Assembly: GCF_001514195.1 (NCBI RefSeq)
Contig: NZ_KQ948736.1
Coordinates: forward strand, 811,328 to 875,327
DNA: 64,000 nucleotides
Origin: Streptomyces griseorubiginosus
GTDB lineage: Bacteria; Actinomycetota; Actinomycetes; Streptomycetales; Streptomycetaceae
Direction: 5' to 3'
Below the pieces are notes generated by a model. It did no database searches and was not told the DNA's origin. It was given only the letters and a program-made list of their open reading frames with translations. The position numbers and the translations under genes were made by a program. This document shows, in pieces, positions 24,980 through 32,935 of this stretch. How positions within the stretch are numbered: position 1 is the stretch's first letter; every line of letters starts with the position of its first letter.

Positions 24980-25999
24980 TCACACCCCCTGCGGCTGGAG
25001 ATAGCGCGCCAGCAGGTCGTCGAGCGTGACCATGCCCGTGAGGGTGCCGGAGTCGTCCCGTACGACGGCGAGGGACGCGCGGTTGCGGCGCAGCAGGTCG
25101 ATCGCGTCGGCGACCTTGGTGTCCTCGGTCAGTTCCGGGACCGGACGGGCCAGGGCGCGGGCGGTGGCGGTGCGGCCCTGGGCGCGGGCGACCAGGGCGT
25201 CCCGTGCGTGCAGGGAACCGAGGACCCGGTCGTCCTCGCGGACCAGCATGCGGGTGCGGTCGTGGTCGGCGGCCGTGCGCAGGACGGTGTCGAGGTCGGC
25301 GGTGCCGGGCACCGAGGTGATGTCCGCGGCCGGGATCCGGAGGTCGCCGACCGGGGTCTCGGGCTCGGTGAGCGAGCGGGTGAGCAGCTCCGAGTCGGTC
25401 TCGCTGATGAGTCCGAGCCGCTCCGACTCCTCGACCAGATGGGCGAGTTGCTCACGGTTGTGCACCGCGGCGAGCTCGTCGCGCGGGGTGACCCGGCACA
25501 GCCGTACCAATGCGTTGCTCAGGGTGTTGAGCACCGAGATCAGCGGCCGGACCACCTTGACGAGGGCCCGGAAGGGCGGCGAGAGCAGCATGGCGGAGCG
25601 CTCGGGGTGGGCGATGGCCCAGGACTTGGGCGCCATCTCGCCGACCACCATGTGCAGGAACACCACGACGACCATGGCGAACACGAAGGCCACGCCGTAG
25701 CTCAGGGCCGTGGGCAGGCCCAGATCGTGCAGCAGCGGGTCGAGTTCGTGGGAGATCGCGGGCTTGGAGACCGAACCGAGGCCCAGGGTGCACACGGTGA
25801 TGCCGAGTTGGGCGCCGGCCAGCATCAGGGACAGCTCGCGCATCCCGGCCAGTGCCGCCTTCGCACCGCGCCGGCCCTCGGCCGCGGCCTTCTCCATGCG
25901 GTGCCGCTTGGCGGCGACCAGCGCGAACTCGGCGGCGACGAAGAACCCGCTGCCGATCAGCAGCAGGACGGTGACGAAGAGCGCCATGGGGAAACTCAT
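24980..25999 (-). CDS. CNNM/HlyC-family membrane protein, short form (DUF21 + CBS pair)
   Basis: The 339-residue protein has an N-terminal DUF21 domain (three or four helices, beginning VLLLIGSGFFVAAEFALVAAKR) and a cytosolic CBS-domain pair, and ends without the CorC/HlyC domain. The family (CNNM, CorB/CorC, formerly hemolysin C) is linked to Mg2+ and other divalent-cation export. It is the last gene of a four-gene run, 37 bp after the long-form gene upstream. A short stretch around its start (25975-26004) is echoed at 26022-26046, a small duplication at the junction. Confidence 0.88.
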   Translation of the reverse strand: MSFPMALFVTVLLLIGSGFFVAAEFALVAAKRHRMEKAAAEGRRGAKAALAGMRELSLMLAGAQLGITVCTLGLGSVSKPAISHELDPLLHDLGLPTALSYGVAFVFAMVVVVFLHMVVGEMAPKSWAIAHPERSAMLLSPPFRALVKVVRPLISVLNTLSNALVRLCRVTPRDELAAVHNREQLAHLVEESERLGLISETDSELLTRSLTEPETPVGDLRIPAADITSVPGTADLDTVLRTAADHDRTRMLVREDDRVLGSLHARDALVARAQGRTATARALARPVPELTEDTKVADAIDLLRRNRASLAVVRDDSGTLTGMVTLDDLLARYLQPQGV

Positions 26000-26036
26000 G
26001 CCTCACCCGTCCTGACGAGGAGTGCCGTCGGGAAGC

Positions 26037-27359
26037 TCATGCCGCGTCCACCCTCTCGATGCGGACCCGCTCCGGCACATGCCGGTCCAGGGTGCGTACG
26101 TCGATGACCGCGCGGGCTCCGTCGAGCAGGTCGACGGTGACCCGGTCGCCGATGGCCGGGAAGCGGCCCAGGCGGTCGACGACCAGCCCGGCGACGGTGT
26201 CGTAGTCCTCGTCCCCGGGCAGCTCGATCCCGGTGGCGTCGGCGATCTCGTCGAGGCGGCGGCCCGCGTCGACCAGCCAGCCCCCGCCCTCGGGCACCGC
26301 GGGTTCGGTGACGGTGTCGGTCTCGTCCGCGATGTCGCCGACGAGTTCCTCCGCGATGTCCTCGTAGGTGACGATGCCGGCGACGCCGCCGTGTTCGTCG
26401 AGGACGACCGCGAACTCGTCGTCCCGCTCCCGCATCTGCGCGACCGCCTCGGGCAACGGCAGGGTGTCGGGCAGCAGGAGGGGCTTGCGGGCCAGGGAGC
26501 CCGCGGTGGCCCGGGCGAGGTCGTCGGCCGGCAGGCGCATCAGCTCGCGTACGCCGAGGACGCCGGGGACGTCGTCGGGGTGGTCGCCGAGGACCGGGTA
26601 GGTGGAGTGGCCGTGCTCGGCGATCAGGCCGACCGCCTCGGCGGCGGTGGCGTCCCCGCGGACGAAGACGGTGTCGACGCGCGGCACCATCACCTCGTCG
26701 AGGGTGCGCTCGGAGAACTCCAGGGCGTGGTCCAGGAGTTCGGCGGTGTCCCGGGGCAGCTCGCCCTGCTCGCGGGACTCGCCGATGAGATGGCCGAGCT
26801 CCTCCAGGGTGGCGCCGTGGTGGAGTTCCTCGACGGGTTCGATGCCGACCCGGCGGAGCAGGCGGTTGGCGGCGCCGTCGAAGACGTGCACCAGCGGGCC
26901 GACGACCTTGAGGTAGCCGAGCGTGGAGGGCGCGAGGGCCTTGGCGAGCCGCTCGGGGACGGCGATGGCGAGGTTCTTCGGGGCGAGTTCGCCGAGGACC
27001 ATCTGGACGACGGTGGCCAGCACGAAGGCCAGGACGACGGAGATGCCGCCGACGGCGCCCTCGGGGATGCCGATGCCGGTCAGGGCGGGCTTCAGCAGTG
27101 CGGAGACCGACGGTTCGGCGATGAAGCCGACGACGAGTCCGGTGACGGTGATGCCCAGCTGGGCGCCGGACAGCATGAACGACAGCCGTTCCAGCACCGT
27201 CAGCGCGCGGGCGGCCCTGCGGTCGCCGGCCTCCGCCTGGCGGGAGAGGGCGAGCCGGTCCGCGGAGACATACGCGAACTCCTGCGCGACGAAGTAGCCG
27301 GTGCCGGCGGTCAGCAGGAAGACGGCGAGCAGGCCGAGGAGGGCGCTGGTGGTACTCAA
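26037..27359 (-). CDS. CNNM/CorC-family membrane protein, long form (DUF21 + CBS + CorC_HlyC)
   Basis: The 440-residue protein has DUF21 (FLLTAGTGYFVAQEFAYVSADR), a CBS pair with the ERTLDEVMVPR hinge and MRERDDEFAVVLDEHGGVAGIVTYED, and a C-terminal CorC_HlyC domain (residues about 355-440). This is the complete architecture of CorC-type Mg2+ efflux proteins. The start is a TTG at 27359 with no good ribosome site of its own. A 16-codon leader frame with a strong AAGGAG site ends in TGA overlapping this TTG (TTGA), suggesting translational coupling. A hairpin at 27478-27498 separates it from the upstream pair. Confidence 0.88.
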   Translation of the reverse strand: MSTTSALLGLLAVFLLTAGTGYFVAQEFAYVSADRLALSRQAEAGDRRAARALTVLERLSFMLSGAQLGITVTGLVVGFIAEPSVSALLKPALTGIGIPEGAVGGISVVLAFVLATVVQMVLGELAPKNLAIAVPERLAKALAPSTLGYLKVVGPLVHVFDGAANRLLRRVGIEPVEELHHGATLEELGHLIGESREQGELPRDTAELLDHALEFSERTLDEVMVPRVDTVFVRGDATAAEAVGLIAEHGHSTYPVLGDHPDDVPGVLGVRELMRLPADDLARATAGSLARKPLLLPDTLPLPEAVAQMRERDDEFAVVLDEHGGVAGIVTYEDIAEELVGDIADETDTVTEPAVPEGGGWLVDAGRRLDEIADATGIELPGDEDYDTVAGLVVDRLGRFPAIGDRVTVDLLDGARAVIDVRTLDRHVPERVRIERVDAA

Positions 27360-27406
27360 CGGTGGGTCGATCGCGTCGGGCGGGAGTCCGTCGGTGGGGC
27401 GGACAC
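27356..27406 (-). CDS. Putative 16-residue leader peptide coupled to the CNNM gene
   Basis: A GTG at 27404-27406 is preceded at 6 bases by AAGGAG (complement of 27413-27418), far better than anything in front of the downstream TTG. It reads 16 codons (MSAPPTDSRPTRSTHR) and its TGA overlaps the TTG start of the CNNM gene in a TTGA. The arrangement fits a coupling or regulatory leader. The peptide has no recognisable feature beyond Arg/Thr/Pro richness. Confidence 0.4.
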   Translation of the reverse strand: MSAPPTDSRPTRSTHR

Positions 27407-27477
27407 GGCTTGCTCCTTCAGTAGGGGGTGCGTCAGAGGAACGACCGGGACGAAAGCGGCGTTCCCAGGTCTACCAG

Positions 27478-27498
27478 CCGGGCGGGGCGACCGCCCGG
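27478..27498 (-). terminator. Hairpin between the two CNNM pairs
   Basis: A perfect 8-bp stem, CCGGGCGG at 27478-27485 with CCGCCCGG at 27491-27498, has a 5-nt loop. It lies 20 bases beyond the stop of the upstream short-form gene. It may terminate or attenuate the upstream pair, leaving the downstream pair to its own promoter. Confidence 0.5.
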
Positions 27499-27518
27499 CG
27501 GCGTCGACGGCCGTCACG

Positions 27519-28541
27519 TCACACGGCGGCGGGCGCCGGGCCGACCAGCTCGGACAGGACGTCCTCCATGGTCACGAACCCGAGGACGGCCCCCGTCTGT
27601 CCCGTCACGGCCGCGAGATGGCTGCCGTCGGCGCGCAGCGCTGTCAGGGTGTCGTCGAGCGGGGTGTCGATGCGGACCCGGGTGACCGGGTGCAGGGCGG
27701 AGCGCGGGAAGGGCCGGTCGCGGTCGGTGACGCCGAGGGTGTCCTTGATGTGCAGATAGCCCAGCAGGGTGCCGTCCGGGCCGGTGACCGGGAAGCGGGA
27801 GTACCCCGCGTCGGCGGCCATGCGCTCCAGGCGGGCCGGGGTGACCGAGGCGTCGACGGTGCGCATCTTGGGGACCGGGACGAGGATCTCGCCGACCGGA
27901 CGGGTGCCGAGTTCCAGCGCGTCCCGCAGCCGTTCGCCGTCGGCCGGCGAGAGCAGCCCGGCCTCGCCGGACTCGACGACCATGCGGGCGAGCTGGTCGT
28001 CGGTGAACACCGACTCGACCTCGTCCTTCGGTTCGACGCGCAGCAGTTTCAGCAGGGCGTTGGCGAAGGTGTTGATGCCGAACACGAAGGGCCTGAGCGC
28101 CCGGGTGAGGGCCACCAGGGGCGGTCCGAGGAGCAGCGCGGTCGGCACGGGGGCCGCGAGGGCGATGTTCTTGGGGACCATCTCGCCGATCAGCATGTGC
28201 AGATAGGTGGCCAGCGACAGCGCGATCACGAAGGCGATCGGGTGCACCAGTCCGTGCGGGACGTGGGCGGCCGCGAAGCCCGGCTCCAGCAGGTGCGCGA
28301 TGGCCGGTTCGGCGACGGCGCCCAGCACCAGCGAGGAGACGGTGATGCCGAGCTGGGCGGTGGCCATCATCGCGGAGAGGTGTTCGAGGCCCCACAGGGT
28401 CATCCGGGCCCGCTTGTCGCCGTCCCGCGCGCGTGGCTCGATCTGGCTGCGGCGCACGGAGATCAGGGCGAACTCGCCACCCACGAAGAACGCGTTGGTC
28501 AGCAGGGTGAGGGCGCCGACGAGCAGTTGGACGGTGGTCAT
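27519..28541 (-). CDS. CNNM/HlyC-family membrane protein, short form (DUF21 + CBS pair)
   Basis: The 340-residue protein has the same plan and length as the short-form gene at 24980: a DUF21 domain (ALTLLTNAFFVGGEFALISVRR) then a CBS pair (GEILVPVPKMRTVDASV, GYLHIKDTLGVTD), with no CorC_HlyC domain. Its ATG overlaps the stop of the long-form gene upstream (ATGA), and GGAGGAG precedes it. The long-short pairing suggests heteromeric transporters in which one partner contributes the extra C-terminal domain. Confidence 0.88.
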   Translation of the reverse strand: MTTVQLLVGALTLLTNAFFVGGEFALISVRRSQIEPRARDGDKRARMTLWGLEHLSAMMATAQLGITVSSLVLGAVAEPAIAHLLEPGFAAAHVPHGLVHPIAFVIALSLATYLHMLIGEMVPKNIALAAPVPTALLLGPPLVALTRALRPFVFGINTFANALLKLLRVEPKDEVESVFTDDQLARMVVESGEAGLLSPADGERLRDALELGTRPVGEILVPVPKMRTVDASVTPARLERMAADAGYSRFPVTGPDGTLLGYLHIKDTLGVTDRDRPFPRSALHPVTRVRIDTPLDDTLTALRADGSHLAAVTGQTGAVLGFVTMEDVLSELVGPAPAAV

Positions 28542-29857
28542 CGGGACTCCTCCCCCGCCGCGACCGGCACCCGCGCGGGTGCGGTGATGCGGATCAGGCC
28601 GGCGCGGTGGTGGTCGACGTCGAGGACCTCCAGGCGCCAGCCGTCCAGGTCGAGGTCGTCGCCCTTGGCGGGAATGCGGGCGAGCCGGGTGGCGACCAGG
28701 CCGGCCACGGTCTCGAACGGCCCCTCGGGCGCCGTGAGGCCTATCCCGGCGAGCCGGTCGACGCGGACGGAGCCCTCCGCCTCCCAGGCCCCGGTGCCGG
28801 CGGGCCGCAGGTCGGGCATCTCGACGGGGTCGTGTTCGTCGCGGACCTCACCGACGACCTCCTCGACGATGTCCTCGACGGTCGCCACTCCGGCGGTGCC
28901 GCCGTACTCGTCGATGACGACGGCCATGGTGCGGGTGGCCCGCAGCCGCTGAAGGAGCCGGTCGGCGGTGAGGCTGTCCGGGACCAGCAGGGGCGCGGTG
29001 GCCAGCTCGGTGACGGGGGTGACGGCCCGCCGGCCGGGCTCCAGGGCGAGCACGTCGCGGATGTGGACGGTACCGATGACCTCGTCGAGGCTGTCGCGGT
29101 AGACCGGGAAGCGGGACAGGCCGGTGGCGTGGGTGAGGTTCGCCGCGTCGGCCGCGGTCGCGTGGGCTTCGAGGGCCTTGACGTCGACGCGCGGGGTCAT
29201 GACGTTCTCGGCGGTCAGCTCGCCCAGGTGCAGGGTGCGCACGAACAGTTCGGCGGAGTCGGCCTCCAGGGCGCCCTCGGCGGCGGAGTGCTCGGCGAGG
29301 GCGACCAGTTCCTCGGGGCTGCGGGCGGAGGCCAGCTCCTCGGCGGGCTCCAGGCCGAAGCGTCGTACGACGGCGTTGGCGGTGTTGTTGAGGTGCCGGA
29401 TGAAGGGGCCGAAGACGGTGGTGAAGGCGCTCTGCGGCCCGGCGACTACCTTGGCGACGGCCAGCGGGCGGGAGATGGCCCAGTTCTTCGGCACCAGCTC
29501 GCCGACCACCATCAGCACGACGGTCGACAGGGCCACGCCCAGCGCGGTCGCCACCGGAGCGGCGGCGCCGCCCATGCCGAGGTCCGCGAGCGGGCCCCTG
29601 AGGAGCGCGGCGAGGGAGGGTTCGGCGAGCATGCCGATCACCAGGGAGGTGACGGTGATGCCGAGCTGGGCGCCGGAGAGCTGGAAGGTCAGCCGGCGGA
29701 CGGCCTTCAGGGCGCCCTCGGCACCGCGCTCACCGGCTTCGGCGGCCCGCTCCAGGTCCCCGCGCTCGACGGTGGTCAGGGAGAACTCGGCGGCGACGAA
29801 CACGGCACAGGCCAGCGTCAGCAGGAGGGCCAGCAGGAGCAGCAGGATCTCGGTCAC
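28538..29857 (-). CDS. CNNM/CorC-family membrane protein, long form (DUF21 + CBS + CorC_HlyC)
   Basis: The 439-residue protein has DUF21 (LLLTLACAVFVAAEFSLTTVER), a CBS pair with the AENVMTPRVDVKALE hinge and MAVVIDEYGGTAGVATVEDIVEE, and a C-terminal CorC_HlyC domain. It is the first gene of the CNNM run, starting with GTG 29857 behind GAGGCGG. A promoter-like sequence and a BlaI-type operator lie 110-170 bases upstream. It is likely involved in Mg2+ or other divalent-cation homeostasis; the substrate is not proven by sequence. Confidence 0.9.
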   Translation of the reverse strand: MTEILLLLLALLLTLACAVFVAAEFSLTTVERGDLERAAEAGERGAEGALKAVRRLTFQLSGAQLGITVTSLVIGMLAEPSLAALLRGPLADLGMGGAAAPVATALGVALSTVVLMVVGELVPKNWAISRPLAVAKVVAGPQSAFTTVFGPFIRHLNNTANAVVRRFGLEPAEELASARSPEELVALAEHSAAEGALEADSAELFVRTLHLGELTAENVMTPRVDVKALEAHATAADAANLTHATGLSRFPVYRDSLDEVIGTVHIRDVLALEPGRRAVTPVTELATAPLLVPDSLTADRLLQRLRATRTMAVVIDEYGGTAGVATVEDIVEEVVGEVRDEHDPVEMPDLRPAGTGAWEAEGSVRVDRLAGIGLTAPEGPFETVAGLVATRLARIPAKGDDLDLDGWRLEVLDVDHHRAGLIRITAPARVPVAAGEESR

Positions 29858-29965
29858 CGGGCCGCCTCGCCTCCCTGGTACGGGTGGGACGCGGCTCGGC
29901 TGGTACTGGGAGGCTCACCCATTGCGGGTCCGTGGCTCCTTCGGGTCGGGACGTTGTTCACCCAA

Positions 29966-29995
29966 TGGTAAAGGACAGGCAAAGCGTCTTGGCAA
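29966..29995 (-). promoter_or_regulatory. Candidate promoter of the CNNM cluster
   Basis: On the minus strand, TTGCCA (complement of 29990-29995) and TTACCA (complement of 29966-29971) are 18 bases apart and resemble -35 and -10 hexamers of a vegetative promoter. They lie about 110 bases upstream of the first CNNM start and just downstream of the inverted repeat at 30013. Confidence 0.35.
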
Positions 29996-30012
29996 GGGGA
30001 GACCGGCAATTT

Positions 30013-30030
30013 TTCTACGCACCTGTAGAA
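30013..30030. promoter_or_regulatory. BlaI/MecI-type operator candidate
   Basis: A perfect 18-bp inverted repeat TTCTAC-N6-GTAGAA lies between the end of the BlaI-like gene and the CNNM genes. BlaI/MecI repressors bind dyads built on TAC/GTA half-sites (CTACA-TGTAG type), so this matches the neighbour's family. It would place the first CNNM promoter under BlaI-type control. Confidence 0.55.
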
Positions 30031-30037
30031 GACGGTC

Positions 30038-30448
30038 TCAGTCCTGGGCGTCGTCCCGCGTCCGGCCCGCCGGTTCGTCGTCCCCGGTCCGGCCCAGCAG
30101 CTCCCGCAGCAGCTTCTCGTCGTCGGCGCCGAGCGAGGTGACGAAGCTCGCCAGCACCGCCTCGCGGTCGCTCTCCCCGTCCAGCAGCCTGCGCATGCGG
30201 TGGGCGGCGAGACCGGCCTCGTCCGCGACGGGCGTCCACACGAAGGAACGGCCCGAGCGCTCCCGGGTCACCACGCCCTTGGCCAGCAGCCGGGTCAGGA
30301 TGGTGATCACCGTCGTATAGGCGAGACCGGCGCCGAGACGTTCCCGCACCCAGCCGGCGGTGGCCGGTCCGTCCGCCTCCCGCAGGGCCGACAGGACCTG
30401 CGTCTCCAGTTCGCCCTGTCCCCGCCGGGGACGCCGGCCGTCCGTCAT
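30038..30448 (-). CDS. BlaI/MecI-family transcriptional repressor
   Basis: The 136-residue protein has the BlaI winged-helix signature: GELETQVLSALREADGPATAGWVRERLG, then YTTVITILTRLLAKGVVTRERSGRSFVWTP, and a helical C-terminal dimerisation region (about 75-125). Start ATG 30448 has GGGAG upstream. Classical BlaI is inactivated by a BlaR1/M56 membrane protease, but no such gene lies nearby. It sits directly upstream of the CNNM run with an inverted repeat between, which makes those genes its most likely targets. Confidence 0.88.
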   Translation of the reverse strand: MTDGRRPRRGQGELETQVLSALREADGPATAGWVRERLGAGLAYTTVITILTRLLAKGVVTRERSGRSFVWTPVADEAGLAAHRMRRLLDGESDREAVLASFVTSLGADDEKLLRELLGRTGDDEPAGRTRDDAQD

Positions 30449-30588
30449 CGCCCTGTCTCCCTTCCCGCTGCCGCGCACGTCACGGGCGGTCCATGGCAGG
30501 GACACCCGGTGAGGGGCGCGGGGTACGCTGCCGGTCCGGCGGGCGTCTCGTCCGGCGTCGGTGTCCACCTCTGACGGAGGCCTTCCCC

Positions 30589-30816
30589 ATGTTCGGACTG
30601 AGCGAGCTCGCGATCATCCTGATCGTCGTCATAGCGGTCATCGCCGTCAAGAAGGGCCCCGAGCTGGTCCGTTCGGCGGGCAGGTCGACGCGGATCCTGA
30701 AGGCGGAGGCCCGCGCGGCACGGGACCCGCAGCCGGCGCCGCAGGTCATCCAGGGCGAGGTCGTCGAGCCCGGCAGCCCGACGGGGCAGCGGCCGCAGGG
30801 GCCCGGCACCACCTGA
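30589..30816 (+). CDS. tatA: TatA-like twin-arginine translocase subunit
   Basis: The 75-residue protein has one N-terminal helix (MFGLSELAIILIVVIAVIAV), the hinge KKGPELVRSAGRS and an amphipathic helix, then a Pro-rich acidic tail: the TatA/MttA plan. TatA oligomers form the pore for folded Tat substrates. GGAGG lies 8 bases before the ATG, which fixes the start. It is monocistronic and not with tatC, so it is probably an additional copy. Confidence 0.8.
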   Translation: MFGLSELAIILIVVIAVIAVKKGPELVRSAGRSTRILKAEARAARDPQPAPQVIQGEVVEPGSPTGQRPQGPGTT

Positions 30817-30840
30817 CCAGCGCCTGCCGTACGGCACCGG

Positions 30841-31010
30841 GAGCACCGATCTCCGGCCGACCAGGCTGCCGGGCAGGGCGGGGCGGGGAGTACGGACCTT
30901 TCGCCGACCCGGCTGCGAGGCCGGGAGTAGCGATCTTTGGCCGACCCGGCTGCCGGGCGGAGCCCGGAATACCGATCTTTCGCCGACCCGGCTGCCGGGC
31001 GGGGCCGGGA
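30841..31010. repeat. Degenerate tandem repeat, four copies of about 42 bp
   Basis: Four imperfect units (30841-30887, 30888-30925, 30926-30967, 30968-31010) share a core GATCTTTCGCCGACCCGGCT followed by GCCGGGC. Unit lengths vary from 38 to 47 bp, so it is not coding. It separates tatA from the downstream membrane-protein gene. Confidence 0.75.
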
Positions 31011-31030
31011 TGGCCCATGATGAGCGGGCC

Positions 31031-31657
31031 ATGCACCGATCCGTCACGACGACCCGCGCGCCGCTGCCCGTTCTGCGGGCCGCGGTGTTCGCCGTCGTCG
31101 GCACCGTCCTCGGGGTCAGCGCCCACCATCTGCTCGCCGAGGGACCGGTGCCCTGGACGCGTGGCGCCGCCGCGACGGCCGTGCTGTTCGCGGTGGGGCT
31201 CGTCGGGGTCCAGCGGCCCCGCAGCCTGGCGACCGTCGTCGCGTGCAGTGTCGCGGGCCAGTCGGGGCTGCACCTCTGGCTGACGCTCACGGCGGCCGCC
31301 CAGCACTCCGGCGGGCATGCGCACGGGGGCCGACCCGCGTGGCACGAACAGTTCCACGGCTCCCTCGCCATGACGGCGGCCCACGCACTGGCCGCCACGG
31401 CGGTCGCGGTCCTGCTGCACCGCGCGGACGCGGTCTGCTGGTCGCTGGCGCGCGGGGTGACGGCGGCGATCGACGGGGTCCGGGCCCGGCTCACGGCCGC
31501 CCGGCTGCTGCTGGCCCGCCCCGTGACACCCGGGCCGCCGACCGCCCCGGCCGTCGTGCCGGCCTACGACGAACGGCCGCTCACCGTACGGCCGTTGCTG
31601 GCGCACGCGGTGGTACGGCGGGGTCCTCCGGCGACGAGCACAGCCCTCGCCCACTGA
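31031..31657 (+). CDS. Histidine-rich membrane protein beside YcnI
   Basis: The 208-residue protein has about four hydrophobic segments (residues about 12-30, 43-60, 68-90, 115-135) and an extracytoplasmic loop rich in His (QHSGGHAHGGRPAWHEQFH), a plausible metal-binding loop. It lies 69 bp upstream of the YcnI-type copper gene and is likely co-transcribed with it, so a role in copper handling is inferred. ATG 31031 is chosen; an in-frame ATG at 31010 would add 7 residues. I do not recognise a named family. Confidence 0.65.
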   Translation: MHRSVTTTRAPLPVLRAAVFAVVGTVLGVSAHHLLAEGPVPWTRGAAATAVLFAVGLVGVQRPRSLATVVACSVAGQSGLHLWLTLTAAAQHSGGHAHGGRPAWHEQFHGSLAMTAAHALAATAVAVLLHRADAVCWSLARGVTAAIDGVRARLTAARLLLARPVTPGPPTAPAVVPAYDERPLTVRPLLAHAVVRRGPPATSTALAH

Positions 31658-31726
31658 CCCCTCGGGGACGCCGGTCCGGCCCGTGCCGGACGGCCGCCCC
31701 GCCGTACCCCCTGCCTGGAGTTCGGT

Positions 31727-32455
31727 ATGTCCCGCACCACCCTGCCCCGTCTGTCCGTCGCCGTCGCCACGGCCGTGGCCGCCGTCGCGCTGACCGCCGT
31801 TCCGGCCGCCGCCCACACCGAGGTCGAGGCCGACAAGGCCCAGGCCCTCGCCGAGAACGTCACCGTCACCTTCCACGCCGAGGCCGAGTCCGACAGCTCC
31901 GGCATCAAGGAGGTGCGCGTGGTCCTGCCCGAGGGCATCACCCCCGCCGACGTCACCTACGGCAAGGGCCCCGCGGGCTGGAAGTTCACCACGGACAAGG
32001 ACGGCTACATCGTCGGGGGCAAGGAGCTGAAGACCGGTGTGAGCGCGGAGTACTCCGTGGTCGTAAGGCAGTTGCCCGACGCGAAGGAAGTGGCCTTCAA
32101 GACCCTCCAGACCTACGGCGACGGGCATGTCGACCGCTGGATCGAACTGGACGAGAACGGGGAGAACCCCGCGCCGACGCTCGCGCTGAAGGCGGCGGCA
32201 CCGGGCGCCAAGCCGATCGCGTCCGCGAGTGCCACCGAGAACCCGGCCTCGGTGGACCCGGCCCCGACCGACGGGGACCCGACTCCGGCAGCGAGCGAAA
32301 CACTCCCGACCGCCTCCGCCCAGGCCGCCGACACCGCCGAGGACTCCGACGGCGGGCTGTCCGCGGCCGCCTGGACCGGCATCGGCGCGGGCATCCTCGC
32401 GGCAGCGGCCGCGGTGGTCTTCGCGGTAAGGCGTCGGGGCGGCGCGGAGGAGTAG
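31727..32455 (+). CDS. ycnI: YcnI-type (DUF1775) copper-binding membrane-anchored protein
   Basis: The 242-residue protein has a signal peptide cleaved after AAA so that the mature chain begins His-Thr-Glu. YcnI proteins bind Cu with this N-terminal His in a monohistidine brace, aided by a Glu and the Trp in GPAGWKF. The DUF1775 domain spans about residues 30-165, followed by a Ser/Ala/Pro linker and one C-terminal helix (about 215-233) with Arg anchors. It acts on the outer face of the membrane in copper acquisition or buffering. Neighbours (His-rich membrane protein, DUF305 further on) fit. Confidence 0.88.
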   Translation: MSRTTLPRLSVAVATAVAAVALTAVPAAAHTEVEADKAQALAENVTVTFHAEAESDSSGIKEVRVVLPEGITPADVTYGKGPAGWKFTTDKDGYIVGGKELKTGVSAEYSVVVRQLPDAKEVAFKTLQTYGDGHVDRWIELDENGENPAPTLALKAAAPGAKPIASASATENPASVDPAPTDGDPTPAASETLPTASAQAADTAEDSDGGLSAAAWTGIGAGILAAAAAVVFAVRRRGGAEE

Positions 32456-32935
32456 AGAGGGCTCGTGCCGGGGCGGCCGCGTCGCGTCCGGGGGAGACCG
32501 AAGTCGTGGGTTCCCACACCAGGTCCAGGGCAGGAGTTCGCGGCCCGCACGCCGAGCCAAGGGCCGGAGATCGCAGCCCGGACGCCGAGACCAGGGCCGG
32601 AATTCGGGGCCTGCGCGCCGGGTCCCGGACCGGAGTTCGCGGGCCGCACGCCGGGTCCCGGGCCGGAGTTCGTGGCTGCACGCCGAGTCCAGGACCGGAA
32701 TTCGGGGCCCGCACGCCGAGCCCAGGACCGAAGATCGCAGCCCGCACGCCAGCCCCCGGGCCGGAGTTCATGGCTGAACGCCGAGTCCAAGGGCCCGGCC
32801 CGGGGGCGCCGTGACGTGTCCAAGGGGCCGGCGCTGCGGTCGTCGCACCCCGTCCCGGTGGTTTTCCGGGTGTTCTGGATGAATCCCTCGCCTCGGGGTA
32901 GGCCAGGCACACGGCGTACCCGGAGATGGAGAGCC
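32456..32935. repeat. 33-bp tandem repeat array, about eight copies
   Basis: Between ycnI and the next lipoprotein gene, a 33-bp unit (consensus about CCCGCACGCCGAGTCCAGGG plus CCGGAATTCGGGG) is repeated about eight times from 32521 to 32798, contiguous and without spacers. One unit is 32 bp, so any frame is broken and the array is non-coding. The rest (32799-32935) holds only the next gene's promoter and leader; I see no further feature there. Confidence 0.85.

Noticed and set aside
32521..32798. Array considered as CRISPR
   Set aside because: Units are contiguous with a 33-bp period, no spacers, no conserved palindromic repeat and no cas genes.
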